NCBI RefSeq assembly: GCF_011007365.1
Contig: NZ_WFKM01000004.1
Location: forward strand, 62,001 to 126,000
Direction: 5' to 3'
Length of the DNA stretch: 64,000 nt
Source of the DNA: Sphingobacterium sp. xlx-96
GTDB taxonomy: Bacteria; Bacteroidota; Bacteroidia; Sphingobacteriales; Sphingobacteriaceae
Under the pieces are notes generated by a model. That model had not been told where the DNA came from. It did no database searches and saw nothing but the letters and a program-made list of their open reading frames with translations. Below, piece after piece: positions 63,310 to 64,000 of the stretch (position 1 is its first letter; the number at the start of each line of letters is the position of its first letter). The position numbers were made by a program, and so were the translations under genes.

Positions 63310-63795
63310 CTATTTAACAACTAACGCCGACATATCCACTTTTTTAGGATTCAAGGCATCCAACGATTGCTTCAAAACCATAACCCGCGCCTGCTCCAAT
63401 GTACCTGTAACCGTAATCACACCACCTGCTACTGTAGCTTTTACCGTTGGAAAATCTTTTGTTGCGTCCACAATCTTAGCGGTCAGGTCTGCATCATTGG
63501 TATTGATTTCTATAGGAGCCTGTACCGTAATATTATTGACTACAGATTTAACTCCCTTAGCATCCGCCGCCTTAGCCGAGTTTTCTAATGCCATTCGCTC
63601 ATCTTCTGAGCCTACTGTACCTGTCAGGGTAACTACACCATCCTTGACATCAACCATAACCCCCGGACTTGCACTAACTGCCGTTTCTACCTTTGCTTTT
63701 AAATCCGCATCCGATATCTTGGATTTACAAGAGATTGTCCCTAAGGCAACTACCCCAGCCACCAGGAACATGGATAATACTTTTCTTAAACTCAT
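63310..63795 (-). CDS. BON-domain lipoprotein
   Basis: Start ATG 63795 (MSLRKVLSM; frame opens 6 bp earlier) gives 161 aa with a lipobox (VALGTISC). Two BON domains follow (about 25-95 and 100-160), each with the GVVTLTGTV / GVITVTGTL core strand. BON domains bind phospholipid or peptidoglycan and are frequent in osmotic-stress lipoproteins. The SH3 protein gene follows by 22 bp. Confidence 0.9.
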   Translation of the reverse strand: MSLRKVLSMFLVAGVVALGTISCKSKISDADLKAKVETAVSASPGVMVDVKDGVVTLTGTVGSEDERMALENSAKAADAKGVKSVVNNITVQAPIEINTNDADLTAKIVDATKDFPTVKATVAGGVITVTGTLEQARVMVLKQSLDALNPKKVDMSALVVK

Positions 63796-63943
63796 AATCA
63801 TGTTGTTTTTTAAATTTCAATAAAAAAACAGTTAAGCACTGTATTTGTTTTGGGGAGAGGTTTATTTTTTTCGACAGGATTAAGAACACAAAACATACCG
63901 TATATTAGCAGAACAGTTACCCATATAGCCCAAACAACAAAAA

Positions 63944-64000
63944 ATGGTATTTAAGTCGAAAATAAGCAAAGGATTACTTCTGTTGGTTGTGGTCGCTATC
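63944..64000 (+). CDS. Start of an unidentified protein (runs off window)
   Basis: The ATG at 63944 opens MVFKSKISKGLLLLVVVAI, which is a positively charged N-terminus and a hydrophobic segment, so a signal peptide or membrane helix. Only 19 residues are visible, too few to identify the family. It diverges from the BON lipoprotein gene. Confidence 0.45.
   Translation, partial: MVFKSKISKGLLLLVVVAI

Overview
The window looks like a chromosomal segment of a Bacteroidota species, most likely family Sphingobacteriaceae (Sphingobacterium/Pedobacter type). I infer this from the AT-rich coding style, Bacteroidota-type promoters (-7 box TAnnTTTG), many SPII lipoproteins, and families typical of the phylum (DUF3810, DUF4180, SUMF1-like and Gfo/Idh/MocA proteins with Tat signals, MacA/MacB/TolC efflux). 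No species call is possible by eye. There is no CRISPR array, insertion sequence, prophage or rRNA; one tRNA (Thr, UGU) is present.

Layout. 1-4.8 kb: a partial amidohydrolase lipoprotein, then the phosphate uptake operon pstS-pstC-pstA-pstB (minus strand) with Pho-box-like repeats in front. 5-9.5 kb: small lipoproteins, an ABC-F ATPase, and a decay zone holding an unassigned gene remnant, a signal peptide cut by a stop codon, and two facing gene stumps (PAP2 phosphatase and LytS-type kinase) that look like a deletion scar. 9.6-19.1 kb: a minus-strand operon of SUMF1-like protein, two Tat-exported Gfo/Idh/MocA oxidoreductases, ApbE, a TIM-barrel isomerase/lyase, an MFS permease, a GMC oxidoreductase and its small subunit. 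This resembles systems that oxidise and cleave glycosides through 3-keto sugars. 19.2-28.4 kb: transporter, lipid A deacylase-like protein, envelope proteins, pyrD and a second ABC-F ATPase. 27-32.8 kb: a MacAB/TolC-type efflux operon with two different permeases. 33-39 kb: tRNA-Thr, clpB, DUF4180, a small coiled-coil membrane protein, trxB and an exonuclease.

39-55.6 kb is the most distinctive region, a nitrate island in two divergent arms. The left arm holds two NarK transporters, an outer-membrane porin and an Rrf2-type regulator. The right arm holds a cytochrome-b-like protein, a molybdopterin nitrate reductase, a four-cluster ferredoxin, a Tat-anchored Rieske protein and a small membrane protein. 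It runs straight into a complete molybdenum-cofactor set: moaA, mobA, moaD, moeB-like, moaE, moaC-mogA fusion and moeA, plus a ModE-like domain, a Mo-binding-fold lipoprotein and a TauE/SafE permease. A 24-bp palindrome lies between the two arms over both predicted promoters. Because the Rrf2 gene is last in the left arm, an autoregulated circuit is plausible.

55.6-64 kb: housekeeping genes (SRPBCC, pyrE, NUDIX, DUF3810, nucleoid-associated protein, HDAC-family deacetylase, YceH, a YCF48-like repeat protein), then a BON lipoprotein with a BON-like/SH3 protein.
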